Source of the DNA: Pseudomonadota bacterium
Lineage (GTDB): Bacteria > Pseudomonadota > Gammaproteobacteria > Steroidobacterales > MnTg04
NCBI GenBank assembly: GCA_022572885.1
Contig: JACZVC010000004.1
Coordinates: 1 to 64,000 of the forward strand
Direction of reading: 5' to 3'
DNA: 64,000 bases
In this document: piece after piece, positions 17,577-27,024 of the stretch
Layout of the letters: each line of letters opens with the position of its first letter
Numbering within the stretch: position 1 is the first letter of the stretch
Notes under the pieces: model-generated
The model's input: only the letters and a program-made list of their open reading frames with translations
Told to the model about the DNA's origin: nothing
Databases searched by the model: none
Program-made: the position numbers and the translations under genes

Positions 17577-18776
17577 ATGAGAACCGCGGATATGGCACGG
17601 CTTGCAGGTAGCGCAGTGACGGCGCATCGCCTGCGCTCGGCGCTGACCACGCTCGGAATCGCAATCGGGATTTTTGCGGTGGTCCTGTTGACTTCCATCG
17701 GCGAGGGCATTCATCGCTTTGTGATGTCCGAGTTCACGCAGTTTGGCACCAATATCATTGGCATCAATCCCGGCAAGGCGACGACCATGGGTGCGTCGAT
17801 CGGCGTTTTTGGCAGTGTTCGTCCGTTGTCCATCGATGATGCCGAAGCGTTGCGGCGCCTGCCTTATGTCGAGAGTGTCGTGGCCATGGTTCAGGGCAAT
17901 GCCGAAATTGAGTTTGGCCGGTTGCAGCGTCGAACAACCGTTTACGGCGTTTCACCGGATTTTCCGACAGTGTTCCGGTTCAACGTCGCCAGCGGCAGTT
18001 TTTTGCCGCCGGATGATCCCCGCAATCCGCGTGCGGTAGCGGTACTCGGTAGTAAGCTGGCCAACGAGTTGTTCCCGAAAGAGAGCCCGGTGGGTGCGCG
18101 AATCCGGGTCGGTGGTGACCGCTACCGGGTTGTCGGTGTCATGGAGCCAAAGGGCACGATGCTGGGTTTCGATCTGGACGATACGATTTTCCTGCCGGCT
18201 TCCCGTGGCCTTGACCTTTTCGGCCGCGAAGGGTTGATGGAAATCGATATTCTGTACGCTGAAAATACACCGGTAGACGAGCTGGTCTCCGGCATCAGGC
18301 GGCTGTTGATTGCACGTCACGGTGGGGAAGACGTGACCATTACGACGCAGCAGCAAATGATGGACGTGCTTGGCTCGGTTCTGGGCGTGCTGACCTTCGC
18401 GGTCGGCGCGTTGGGTGGTATTTCCCTGCTGGTCGGTGGGGTCGGAATATTCAGCATAATGACGATATCGGTAAGCGAGAGAACCAACGAAGTGGGATTG
18501 CTCAGGGCGTTGGGAGCCAGTGAAGGACAGATACTCACGCTGTTCCTCGGCGAGGCCATTCTGTTGGCGGCTGCGGGCGGGTTTGCGGGGTTGGTGCTCG
18601 GTTGGGGTGGCGCGTGGATGATCAACCTGCTGATTCCCTCGATGCCGGTCCACACACCGCTGTATTTCGTTTTTCTGGCAGAGTTTGCCGCGATCCTTAT
18701 CGGGTTGGTAGCTGGTGTTGCGCCTGCACGCCGCGCCGCTGCGATGGTCCCGGTGGAAGCGCTACGGACCGAATGA
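17577..18776 (+). CDS. MacB/FtsX-type ABC permease (second of two)
   Basis: This 399-residue paralogue of the preceding permease has the same plan: helix 1 (LTTLGIAIGIFAVVLLTSIGEG), a MacB periplasmic core with GTNIIGINPG, and a FtsX C-terminal domain with SERTNEVGLLRALGA and the closing APARRAAAMVPVEALR. The pair of distinct permeases with one ATPase and one adaptor indicates a heterodimeric tripartite exporter. The cargo is not evident from the neighbours. Its stop lies 18 bases from the convergent signalling gene. Confidence 0.9.
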   Translation: MRTADMARLAGSAVTAHRLRSALTTLGIAIGIFAVVLLTSIGEGIHRFVMSEFTQFGTNIIGINPGKATTMGASIGVFGSVRPLSIDDAEALRRLPYVESVVAMVQGNAEIEFGRLQRRTTVYGVSPDFPTVFRFNVASGSFLPPDDPRNPRAVAVLGSKLANELFPKESPVGARIRVGGDRYRVVGVMEPKGTMLGFDLDDTIFLPASRGLDLFGREGLMEIDILYAENTPVDELVSGIRRLLIARHGGEDVTITTQQQMMDVLGSVLGVLTFAVGALGGISLLVGGVGIFSIMTISVSERTNEVGLLRALGASEGQILTLFLGEAILLAAAGGFAGLVLGWGGAWMINLLIPSMPVHTPLYFVFLAEFAAILIGLVAGVAPARRAAAMVPVEALRTE

Positions 18777-18793
18777 ACAGGCCCTGGCAGTCG

Positions 18794-20863
18794 TTATTTT
18801 GACGGGACAATCTGATCGATAGGCAACGGCCGGCTGATTGCATATCCCTGCGCAAAGTCCAGTTTTAATTTTTGCAGTCTTTTGATGACTTTTTCGGACT
18901 CCACATGCTCGGCAATCGTTTTCTTCTGCATGGCATGACTGATTTCGTTGATCGATTTAACCATCTGCCAGTCTATTTCGTCGTCCCCCATACTGCGCAC
19001 AAAGACGCCATCGATCTTGACATAGTCAACGGCAAGATTTTTCAGATAGGCGAAGGAAGAAATTCCATTGCCAAAATTATCGAGTGCAAACTCACATTCC
19101 TGGCCCTTCAGTTTGCTTATGAACCGGTTGGTTGCCGAAAGATTTTCCGTAGCGATGTTTTCGGAAATCTCAAAGCACAATTTCCGGCCGGGGATGCCAC
19201 TTTCGCTGATTTGCCTGGATAACGAGTCGGCAAAACCCTTGTCGGCAATCGAATCAGCCGACAGGTTTATGAAGAACTTGCTGTTGTCGTTCATCAGCCG
19301 GCTGTTTTCCGTCAGCCAGGCCAGCGCCTTGATGATAATCCAGCGGTCCATGCGAATGGACAGGTTGTAGCGTTCGACTGCCGGGAAGAAAGCGCCTGGC
19401 GGGATTTCCCGGCCGTCCTCATCCAGCATCCTGACCAACAACTCATAATGGAAAAAATCGGCGTTATCTGCCAGCGGCTTGATCGGCTGCGCTGCCAGAT
19501 GAAAGCGGTTTTCCTGCAGCGCTTGCTTGACTCTGGCCACCCAGCCGAGTTCACCCATTCTTTGCAGAGCAGTGGAGTCGTCCTCGACGAAAAGATGGAC
19601 ACGGTTTCTTCCGGAATCCTTGGCGCGGTAACAGGCTGCGTCGGCAGCGCCCATAACTTCGCTGAGACGCCTCCGCTCTGGCGAGATGGGCACGATTCCG
19701 ATGCTGGCGCCGATCGTATGAATCTGACCACTCCAGGAAAAGCGGAGTTCATCGACCATAGTCCTCAGGCCTTCGGCAACGCGAACCGCGTCCTCTTCGC
19801 CGCAGTCGTGAAGTATCAGCGCAAACTCGTCGCCACCCAGTCTACTGAGCGTATCGCCGTGCCGGACCCGAGACTGCAGTTGCTCGGCGACCTGCCGCAG
19901 CAATTCATCGCCCGCAACATGGCCGCAGTTGTCGTTGATTTCCTTGAAACGATCAAGATCCATATAGCAGACTGCGTGCGGCCCTGGCTGGACGTGAATG
20001 TTATCCAGCAAGCTCTGCAGGCGGCGCTCGAATTCACGCCTGTTGAACACGCCGGTCAAAGGGTCGTGACTCGCTTCATAGGAAAGTTGGGCCGACTGCT
20101 CGTGAGTTTCCGTAATATCTGTCAGTGTTCCCTCGAAATAAGTCAGCCGGCCTTGTTCATCGGTTTCTGCGCGCGAATTCTCGAGTACGACAATCTTGCT
20201 GCCGTCTTTTTTTCTCAGGACCAACTCCGCGTTGCGTATCTTCCCATCCTCGTCAATTGCCTTGCGCCAGTTGGTCCGGTCTTCGGGATACATATATACA
20301 TCCCGGGTAATATCCAGTGCGAGCAATTCATCTTCGGAGTCATAGCCCAGCATTCTGACCAGTGCCGGGTTGGCTGAAATAAAGCGGCCTTCAGGGCTGG
20401 TTTGGAAGACACCGGCGACGACGGATTCGAACAATTCCCGATACTTGGTTTCCGATGCCTGCAGTTGCTTGAGCGTATGTGTTCTCTCCGTCGTATAACG
20501 CAAACTGCGGGTAATCAGGTCCTGGGTCGCCGTCTGCCAGTTGATGTACTCGATGGCGCCCTTGGCGACCGTATTCTCGCCAAGCGCTTCTTCCTGCTTG
20601 CCGACCAGCGTAATCACCGGGATCTTTGCCGACCAGGACTGGAGCATCATGTAAGTTGACAGCCCCTGGCTGTCAGGAAGATTGATATCGAGTAGTACGA
20701 CCGCCGGGTCATGGTCTGTCAGGCTGCCGAGCGCCTCGTCCAGCGTACCGCTCATTTCAATTTGGTAGTCTCGACCGGCCGGTGTCTCGAGCGCACCGAC
20801 CACCAGGTCCTTGACCCTCCGGTTGTCTGTAATCAACAGGACTAGGGACTGCTCTTGCTGCAC
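18794..20863 (-). CDS. Receiver-PAS-GGDEF-EAL cyclic-di-GMP signalling protein
   Basis: The 689-residue protein starts at a GTG. It has a response-regulator receiver (about 5-125, phospho-acceptor D59 in VVLLDINLP), a PAS domain (about 138-255), a GGDEF domain with intact RLGGDEF (343-347) and an RxxD inhibition site (RHGD, 334-337), and an EAL domain. The EAL domain keeps ExLxR as ELLVR, plus FEISE and VKID, but the usual DDFG is DNFG (595-598), which may lower phosphodiesterase activity. No histidine kinase gene is adjacent. It is divergent from the wHTH-TPR regulator. Confidence 0.92.
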   Translation of the reverse strand: MQQEQSLVLLITDNRRVKDLVVGALETPAGRDYQIEMSGTLDEALGSLTDHDPAVVLLDINLPDSQGLSTYMMLQSWSAKIPVITLVGKQEEALGENTVAKGAIEYINWQTATQDLITRSLRYTTERTHTLKQLQASETKYRELFESVVAGVFQTSPEGRFISANPALVRMLGYDSEDELLALDITRDVYMYPEDRTNWRKAIDEDGKIRNAELVLRKKDGSKIVVLENSRAETDEQGRLTYFEGTLTDITETHEQSAQLSYEASHDPLTGVFNRREFERRLQSLLDNIHVQPGPHAVCYMDLDRFKEINDNCGHVAGDELLRQVAEQLQSRVRHGDTLSRLGGDEFALILHDCGEEDAVRVAEGLRTMVDELRFSWSGQIHTIGASIGIVPISPERRRLSEVMGAADAACYRAKDSGRNRVHLFVEDDSTALQRMGELGWVARVKQALQENRFHLAAQPIKPLADNADFFHYELLVRMLDEDGREIPPGAFFPAVERYNLSIRMDRWIIIKALAWLTENSRLMNDNSKFFINLSADSIADKGFADSLSRQISESGIPGRKLCFEISENIATENLSATNRFISKLKGQECEFALDNFGNGISSFAYLKNLAVDYVKIDGVFVRSMGDDEIDWQMVKSINEISHAMQKKTIAEHVESEKVIKRLQKLKLDFAQGYAISRPLPIDQIVPSK

Positions 20864-21071
20864 CGCACATTATCCCTTTGTTGAGCATGCCGATCGGGTG
20901 TTCCGGGTCTGAGCATACCGAATTCCCCTTTAAATGCGACCCAATTTTCCTTTTCCAACAAGGGTCCTCAGGCATCCGGTGGTTGTACGCCGTACTGCAT
21001 CCACTGCTGTCGCCCGCAAGTCGCTGGGTTAACTGCTATGCTTAAATATCTGAGCGTGCAGGATCAAAAAC

Positions 21072-23459
21072 GTGCGGAACTCATTATTGCACGGATTTTA
21101 TCTGGGTGATTTGCTGGTCGAACCACTGAAAGGGCGAGTGACAGGCCAGGGCCCTCCCCGACATTTGCCATCAAAGGCATCTGAAGTGTTACTGAATCTT
21201 GCCAGCCGGTCGGGCGAACTGTATACGCGCCAGGAATTGCTCGACAAAGTCTGGGGCGACGGCCGCGGCAGCGATGAAGCGCTGGGTCATGCGATTAGCG
21301 AATTGCGGCATGCGCTGGATGACCATCCGGACGATCCGAAATATATTCAGACGGTCCCGACCCGTGGTTACCGGCTGGTTGCCGATGTCCGGGTGGCGAA
21401 CGCATTGCCGAATGATGCCGCCGGTGCGGAGTTTCTCGAGATTCCCGGCGCCGGTCGCAATTTTCCCTTGTTCAATTCTTTGTTGCGCAGGGGTGTAGTC
21501 AGGGCGGGGCTCACCTATCTTGTCATCGGCTGGTTGTTGCTGCAGGTTGCCGATGTGGTCGTTGACAGGATACCGTGGCTGCCGACGTGGTCGGCGACCT
21601 TTATGATCTACATGGTGGTTGGCGGGCTTCCCATCGCGCTCCTGCTGACTTGGTTCCTGGAGTTTGCTGAAGGTCGCTGGACCATCGATAAGGGGGCCGG
21701 GCAGTACCCCGATAAGAAGTCTTTCAATCAAAGTTACATCATTTTGCTGGTTTCTGTAGTCATTGCCGGCGCATTGCTCTCCGCTTACCAGTTGTTTGTC
21801 AAGCCTCTGCCATTCGTACAATCGCAAGCTGAATTCAGACTGGCCCCGGTCGCCGAGATACCGGTTGAGCCTCATACGATTGCGGTCCTGCCGTTTCTGA
21901 ATATCGACGGTAGTGATGACGGGCGCGTATTCAGCGAAGGGCTGGCCGAGGATGTGCTTGACCGTCTTGCCCGCATCCCGGGCCTCAGGGTTTCGTCACG
22001 CGGTGATGCATGGTCGCTGGCGGCCAACTCCACATCGCAGGAGGTGCGCTCACGGCTAAAGGTCGCGCATTTCCTGGAAGGCAGCGTCCGCGTAGTCGAG
22101 GATCGGCTGCGGGTTGTCGTTCAGTTGATCAATTCGGAAACCGGGTTTCACCTGTTTTCGAGGCGCTTCGATCGCAGGCTGAACGAATGGTTTGAAGTTC
22201 AGGATGAAATCACGCGACTGACGGTAGCCAACCTGCGGGTAGCCTTGCCGTCGCAAACGCTGGAGCTGTCCGCATCCTTGTCTTACGACGATAATCTTGA
22301 CGCCTACGCACTTTACAGGCGAGGCATGCGAGCTTTTTACCAGCCGAAAAGCAGGCAGAGCATCGCCGAAGCCCTGGATTGGTTTGCACAGGCGCTGGTG
22401 GAAGACCCGGAATATGCGGCGGCCTACGCGGGTCTTTGCAAAACCTATACAGCCGGTTACCTGGCGATCGATGAGTCGGCTTTTATCGCCAAAGCCGAAA
22501 CAGCCTGTGCAAACGCGCTGGCCATTAACCCGAATCTGTATGTGGTGTACGAGGCATTGGGGGATCTTTACCACCAGACCGGAAAGGACGCGGAGGCGGA
22601 ATCCAGCTATCGCAGGGCGCTGTCTATAAACGAAAAAGATGTTCCTGCGCTTATCGGGCTGGGCAGGGTTTACTCCCGGATACAGCGGCTCGACGAAGCG
22701 GAAGCGTATTTTCTAAAGGCTGTGGCCCTGCAGCCGGGGAACTGGTCCAGTTACAACGCTCATGGCGGCTTCCTCTACCACAACGGCAGGTACACCGATG
22801 CGGCGAGACAATATCGGAAAATCGTGTCTTTGGACTCGAAAAACTCGACTGGCTACACCAACCTGGGTACAGCCCTGATGCTGTCCGGCGATTTTCCTCA
22901 GGCCATCGCAGCGTTTACCCAGGCGCTGGAGATCGGGCCGCATCGCACAACCTATTCCAACCTGGGGCTGCAGTATTACTATCTGCATCGGTATGAGGAG
23001 GCAGTTTCCGCTCACCAGGAGGCGGTTCGTTTGGCGCCGGATAATCACCTGGTCTGGGCAAATCTGGGTGACGCCTGGTATTTCGCGGAGGGCCAGCGCA
23101 ATGCAACCAGCGCTTTTGGCAAAGCCGAGGAATTGGTCGATCAGCGATTGAGCGTCAATCCCAATGATCCGTCGGTACTTATGGATGCTGCCTGGATAAA
23201 GACAATGCTGGGCAAGCCGAATGAAGCGAATGAACTGACAGCTGCCGCTGTGGCAATAATGCCGTCCAATCCTTACCTTGTGTTCGCAAGAGCGCTGATC
23301 AATCTCAGGCAGAATCGAGTATCCGCAGCGCTGGCAGACCTGGAAACAGCGGTGGCAATGGGCTACTCAGTCAAAATAATTGCTGCCGAGCCCTATTTGG
23401 AGTCGTTGCGAATTGAACCACGGTTTACGGCTCTGCTCAAAAGTTCGGAGAAAAATTAG
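21072..23459 (+). CDS. Membrane-bound winged-helix regulator with TolB-like and TPR domains
   Basis: The 795-residue protein begins at GTG (AGGA 8 bases upstream). Residues 5-115 are an OmpR/CadC-type winged helix (RQELLDKVWGDGR...HAISELRHALDD...IQTVPTRGYRLV). Three hydrophobic helices span roughly 150-255. A TolB/FlgO-like domain follows (IAVLPFLNIDGSDDGRVFSEGLAEDVLDRL...FLEGSVRVVEDRLRVVVQL), and then at least eight TPR units to about 760. This CadC-like plan couples an envelope signal to DNA binding by a membrane-anchored regulator. The target is unknown; the small lipoprotein gene just downstream may be co-transcribed. Confidence 0.9.
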   Translation: MRNSLLHGFYLGDLLVEPLKGRVTGQGPPRHLPSKASEVLLNLASRSGELYTRQELLDKVWGDGRGSDEALGHAISELRHALDDHPDDPKYIQTVPTRGYRLVADVRVANALPNDAAGAEFLEIPGAGRNFPLFNSLLRRGVVRAGLTYLVIGWLLLQVADVVVDRIPWLPTWSATFMIYMVVGGLPIALLLTWFLEFAEGRWTIDKGAGQYPDKKSFNQSYIILLVSVVIAGALLSAYQLFVKPLPFVQSQAEFRLAPVAEIPVEPHTIAVLPFLNIDGSDDGRVFSEGLAEDVLDRLARIPGLRVSSRGDAWSLAANSTSQEVRSRLKVAHFLEGSVRVVEDRLRVVVQLINSETGFHLFSRRFDRRLNEWFEVQDEITRLTVANLRVALPSQTLELSASLSYDDNLDAYALYRRGMRAFYQPKSRQSIAEALDWFAQALVEDPEYAAAYAGLCKTYTAGYLAIDESAFIAKAETACANALAINPNLYVVYEALGDLYHQTGKDAEAESSYRRALSINEKDVPALIGLGRVYSRIQRLDEAEAYFLKAVALQPGNWSSYNAHGGFLYHNGRYTDAARQYRKIVSLDSKNSTGYTNLGTALMLSGDFPQAIAAFTQALEIGPHRTTYSNLGLQYYYLHRYEEAVSAHQEAVRLAPDNHLVWANLGDAWYFAEGQRNATSAFGKAEELVDQRLSVNPNDPSVLMDAAWIKTMLGKPNEANELTAAAVAIMPSNPYLVFARALINLRQNRVSAALADLETAVAMGYSVKIIAAEPYLESLRIEPRFTALLKSSEKN

Positions 23460-23529
23460 TCGTAAGAAACGAGCGGCGCACAGCCGGGCTTACCCGGGTA
23501 AACACAAGTACCGCTCAAGGAGGCACATA

Positions 23530-23955
23530 ATGAACAGAATAGCCATTTTGATCGCCGCGCTTTTGCTGGTGCTGAGTGGGTGCGGTAAGAACGACGGGTC
23601 GAGACCGGGGTTTCAATATCCGCCCCCAACAGAAAAACAATGTCTGCACGCGTTTGCGACCATTAATACAATGGCCCCGAAAATACAGGTCCACCCGGAA
23701 ACTGTAGTCGTACAAATGGAATGTAAATTAATACTTCAAATTGTGCCGCCACGGAAGATAATGGGTGATGTCACAATTAAGCATGAGGATTCCCCAAATG
23801 CCGCCCCAAGTAACTGGCTCGACAAAACAAATGACGGCAGCACAGACCTCATCCTGATCGACGTTCCAAAAAATGCCGCAGAAGGCATACACAAATACTC
23901 AGTTTCTATTCCTGGCTTCGAAAAACTGGATCCGCGTGCAGATGTAATTCCCTGA
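23530..23955 (+). CDS. Small lipoprotein of unknown function
   Basis: The ATG at 23530 follows an excellent AAGGAGG site. The 141-residue product has a lipoprotein signal (IAILIAALLLVLSGCGK, cysteine at 18). The mature part is rich in beta-prone stretches (IQVHPETVVVQM, KLILQIVPP, YSVSIPGF) and has two cysteines besides the lipidated one. It may be a small Ig-like or cupredoxin-like fold, but I recognise no family. It lies 70 bases after the wHTH-TPR regulator and faces the thioredoxin-like gene. Confidence 0.75.
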   Translation: MNRIAILIAALLLVLSGCGKNDGSRPGFQYPPPTEKQCLHAFATINTMAPKIQVHPETVVVQMECKLILQIVPPRKIMGDVTIKHEDSPNAAPSNWLDKTNDGSTDLILIDVPKNAAEGIHKYSVSIPGFEKLDPRADVIP

Positions 23956-23979
23956 TAGAGGACGCGGACTAGCGGAGGC

Positions 23980-25587
23980 TCAGGCTTCGTCCAGAAAGGA
24001 ATCGCAGGTGGCGCGCGACTCATCGATTTCAGGAATCGACGAGCAAATGGCTTGCATTTTCATGCGAATCAGCCGAATGCTGTTGTCGTTCGCGCCATCT
24101 GCATTCCACTCGCGGAATTTCGAATCGAGCTTGACCAGTCGTTTCTTGGTACGCTGATAAAAAGCGTTCCCGTGCCCATCGAGTTCATCAAGAACACGGA
24201 TGGTTTCTTCTTCTATCAGGCTGATATCGGTCGGCACCAGATCAAGCAGGCCGACCAGGTAATTAAATCCCCACTGGAATCGTGTGGCGGAACCGCTTGA
24301 CTCGTCATAGGCCCGCCGTAGCCAGTCGACCGCTTCGTCTGTCCGGCCTGCGCGCTCGGCGAGTTCCGCCAGATCGAGCATAAAGTAGTACGGCGAATGC
24401 GATTTTTGGAGTTCACGAGTGAGCAACTCAGTTGCTTTTTCATCCATACCCGCTTCGGACAGGATATTCCAGGCCGCGTTAATGACCGCCTGGCGCTCAA
24501 AAGGGTTGGTCACCTGCGCGTCGGCCCAGTCGACATGATTGGCGATCTGCTGTTGGAATTCGGGCGACAGCGGTTTGTCGGGGTCATCTGCCCGCGCCAT
24601 CCGGATGCGGCCGCGACTGGTATACAGTCTTTCCATTACTGAAATCCCTGGATCGGCCGCGACGATTTTCAGGGCCTGGCCCCACAGACCGAGCAGCGAG
24701 GCGCGGCGGGGACTTTCTGAGGCTGTAAATGCCCGCGCCATCTCGCCGGATGAAAAAAGGACGAATTCGAGATTGGCAAGGACCAATTTCCTTTCCCCCA
24801 GCAGGGTGCGGAGTGTTTTCAATGCTTCATTTTTCAGATTTTCACTTGGCGTGAATGGTTGGTCGTCGTCAGCAATAGCTTCGGCAATCGCGGACAGGTA
24901 TTCAGTGTCGATTCGGCTGCAAATTTCGGTCAGCGGTTGCGGACAGATTGAAGACAAGGTTTCGAACAGTTCGAGTTTGTTTTTGCCGGCCAGTACTCTC
25001 TCGTTGTCCTGCCCCCAGCTGTAATAAGCCAGCAGACGGTATTCTTTTTCGTTTAACGCCGGCCCATGCCCGGTAACGCGGTCGATGAGTCTTGCCACTG
25101 GTTGAATATTGCTCAGGGCCAGGTCCAGTACGCTGTTATAACGCTGGATATCGATGCCGCCGGGAATGCGAGTCACTTCCACGCCTTGCGGTGAAAATAT
25201 AATCATCGTTGGGTAGCCCATGACGCCGAATCCCTCGCCGATGCGTTGGGCGTTGACGGTATCGCCATCCAGATAGACTGGAACAAACAACGAAGATTTC
25301 GCAACAAACTCCTGACGATTAAAGATAGTGGCCTTGATCTGGTTGCATGGCGGGCACCAGTCCGCACCCCAGTAGAGGAATATCGGCTTGTCTTGTTTTT
25401 CGGCCGCGGCAAAAGCTTCCTCGGGAGAACCCTCGAACCACTGGATTTTGCCGACTGTAACCTGGTTCGATGAATTGCCTGCCGCGTCATCCGGCGTTTC
25501 CGAGTCGTTGCTGCCGCTGCATCCGGCCAGACCCATCGCCGTTAGGAGGAGCAGGATCGCTGGCAGTGTCATTTGCTTTGGGATCAT
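23980..25587 (-). CDS. Thioredoxin-fold lipoprotein with long helical C-terminal region
   Basis: The 535-residue protein has a lipoprotein signal (LLLLTAMGLAGC, C23) and a thioredoxin-like domain (about 43-165). The active-site motif is WGADWCPPC (C78/C81), with a cis-proline region GVMGYPTMIIFSPQG. Such domains reduce or isomerise disulphides in the periplasm. The remaining 370 residues are predominantly helical and resemble TPR-like repeats (YYFMLDLAELAERAGRTDEAVDWLRRAYDES). They may bind clients. The family is near DsbD-gamma/thioredoxin_7 proteins, and its exact substrate is unknown. Confidence 0.85.
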   Translation of the reverse strand: MIPKQMTLPAILLLLTAMGLAGCSGSNDSETPDDAAGNSSNQVTVGKIQWFEGSPEEAFAAAEKQDKPIFLYWGADWCPPCNQIKATIFNRQEFVAKSSLFVPVYLDGDTVNAQRIGEGFGVMGYPTMIIFSPQGVEVTRIPGGIDIQRYNSVLDLALSNIQPVARLIDRVTGHGPALNEKEYRLLAYYSWGQDNERVLAGKNKLELFETLSSICPQPLTEICSRIDTEYLSAIAEAIADDDQPFTPSENLKNEALKTLRTLLGERKLVLANLEFVLFSSGEMARAFTASESPRRASLLGLWGQALKIVAADPGISVMERLYTSRGRIRMARADDPDKPLSPEFQQQIANHVDWADAQVTNPFERQAVINAAWNILSEAGMDEKATELLTRELQKSHSPYYFMLDLAELAERAGRTDEAVDWLRRAYDESSGSATRFQWGFNYLVGLLDLVPTDISLIEEETIRVLDELDGHGNAFYQRTKKRLVKLDSKFREWNADGANDNSIRLIRMKMQAICSSIPEIDESRATCDSFLDEA

Positions 25588-25723
25588 GGGGTATTCCGGT
25601 TTTCAACGATAATGCAAGCAGCTTATTGGATTATTTACGTTTGTAAAGACCAGATCGGCAAGCAATGGTTACATCCAGGCCACTCTTGACATAGGCTGGA
25701 GGAAAGCATAGTCGGGGGGCTAG

Positions 25724-25744
25724 CCTTGGTGAAGTATGCGGGCC
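25724..25744 (+). repeat. Dispersed intergenic repeat, copy 2
   Basis: CCTTGGTGAAGTATGCGGGC matches copy 1 (9975) at 17 of 20 bases. It lies in the 270-base divergent gap between the thioredoxin-like gene and the DUF819 gene. Confidence 0.55.
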
Positions 25745-25857
25745 AGCAGTTTCCAAGGTATGATCGCTCGCCTTTGCCGATGCATTGACTGTTTATCGAA
25801 GACCGGTTTGCCGGCGCCAAATCAAAGGAAGAAAAATCAGCGGGAGCAGGTACAGCT

Positions 25858-27015
25858 ATGATTCAATCACCGATAGGCGTCTTGTTCGCGCTGGTTTCCG
25901 TGGCCGCTTTTTTCTTTTATCTGGAAAAAAGCACCGGATGGAAAGTCTTCAACCTGTTTCCGCCGCTGCTTTTTATATATGCCACGCCGGTGCTGTTGAA
26001 TAACCTTGGCGTCATGCCTGCCGATTCGGTTGTGTACACGGGTATGCGCGATTTTGGCCTGCCGGTTTTTATTACCCTGATGCTGTTGTCGGTTGATATC
26101 GGAGCTGCGGTACGGGTGATGGGCAAGGGTGTCCTGGTTATGTTGCTCGGTAGCGTCGGGGTGGTCGTCGGCGGCGTTGTTTCTTTTATGGTCGTACACG
26201 GCTGGCTGGCGGAAGATGCCTGGAAGGGGTGGGGTGCACTCGCTGGAAGCTGGATCGGCGGCACCGGTAACATGGCGGCCGTGGCCGGCGCGTTGGACAC
26301 ACCACCCGAGCAACTGGGTCTGGCGGTTCTCGCAGACAATCTCGTTTATGTAGTCTGGTTACCGATCTTGCTGGGGTCCAAGGCATTCGCCGAACGCTTC
26401 AACCGCTGGACCAAGGTGTCGGAAAATCGGGTGGCCGAGATGGAAAAGGCGGCCATGGAACTGCACAAAAATGACGCGACACCGGAAATGCGAGACTACC
26501 TGTTCCTGGCATTTATCGCCTTTGGCGTCACCTGGCTCGCGGCCTGGATCGCGCCGCTGCTGCCCGAATTCCAACCGGTACTGTCTACATCGACCTGGAA
26601 TTTGCTGCTGGTCACGACTTTCGCACTGGCCTTGTCCTTTACCGGCGCCAGGAAGATAGCCGGATCGCACAACGTCGCGATGGCAATTATCTATATATTC
26701 GTTGCCAGCATGGGTGCGAGAGCATCGATGGAAGGACTCGGGCAAGCGCCGGCGTTTGTCCTCGGCGCCTTTATCTGGATCAGTATTCACGGCGCGTTTT
26801 GCCTGGCTGGCGCCTGGCTGTTCCGGGTCGACGTGCACAGCGCGGCAATTGCCTCGGCCGCCAATATAGGGGGCGCCGCTTCGGCGCCAGTCGTTGCCGC
26901 ATATCACAGGCAGAGCCTTGTGCCGGTCGCGATACTGATGGCCCTGATTGGTTATGCGATCGGAAATTACCTGGCTTTGCTGACTGCCCGCCTGGCTTTT
27001 TGGGTCGGCAGTTGA
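25858..27015 (+). CDS. DUF819 family integral membrane protein
   Basis: The 385-residue protein is hydrophobic throughout with about ten predicted helices. Features of the DUF819 (YjcL-like) family are the early LFPPLLFIYATPVLLNNLGVMP, the GSWIGGTGNMAAVAGAL segment and the late NIGGAASAPVVAAYH segment. These repeated glycine-rich re-entrant-like elements suggest an inverted-repeat transporter, but no substrate is established for the family. The rhomboid gene starts 9 bases after its stop, so they form a two-gene operon. Confidence 0.88.
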   Translation: MIQSPIGVLFALVSVAAFFFYLEKSTGWKVFNLFPPLLFIYATPVLLNNLGVMPADSVVYTGMRDFGLPVFITLMLLSVDIGAAVRVMGKGVLVMLLGSVGVVVGGVVSFMVVHGWLAEDAWKGWGALAGSWIGGTGNMAAVAGALDTPPEQLGLAVLADNLVYVVWLPILLGSKAFAERFNRWTKVSENRVAEMEKAAMELHKNDATPEMRDYLFLAFIAFGVTWLAAWIAPLLPEFQPVLSTSTWNLLLVTTFALALSFTGARKIAGSHNVAMAIIYIFVASMGARASMEGLGQAPAFVLGAFIWISIHGAFCLAGAWLFRVDVHSAAIASAANIGGAASAPVVAAYHRQSLVPVAILMALIGYAIGNYLALLTARLAFWVGS

Positions 27016-27024
27016 GAGCAGGCC

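Noticed and set aside
25687-25711. TTGACA followed by CATAGT as a possible promoter
   Set aside because: The -35 hexamer is perfect, but the spacer is about 15 bases and the -10 element is poor.
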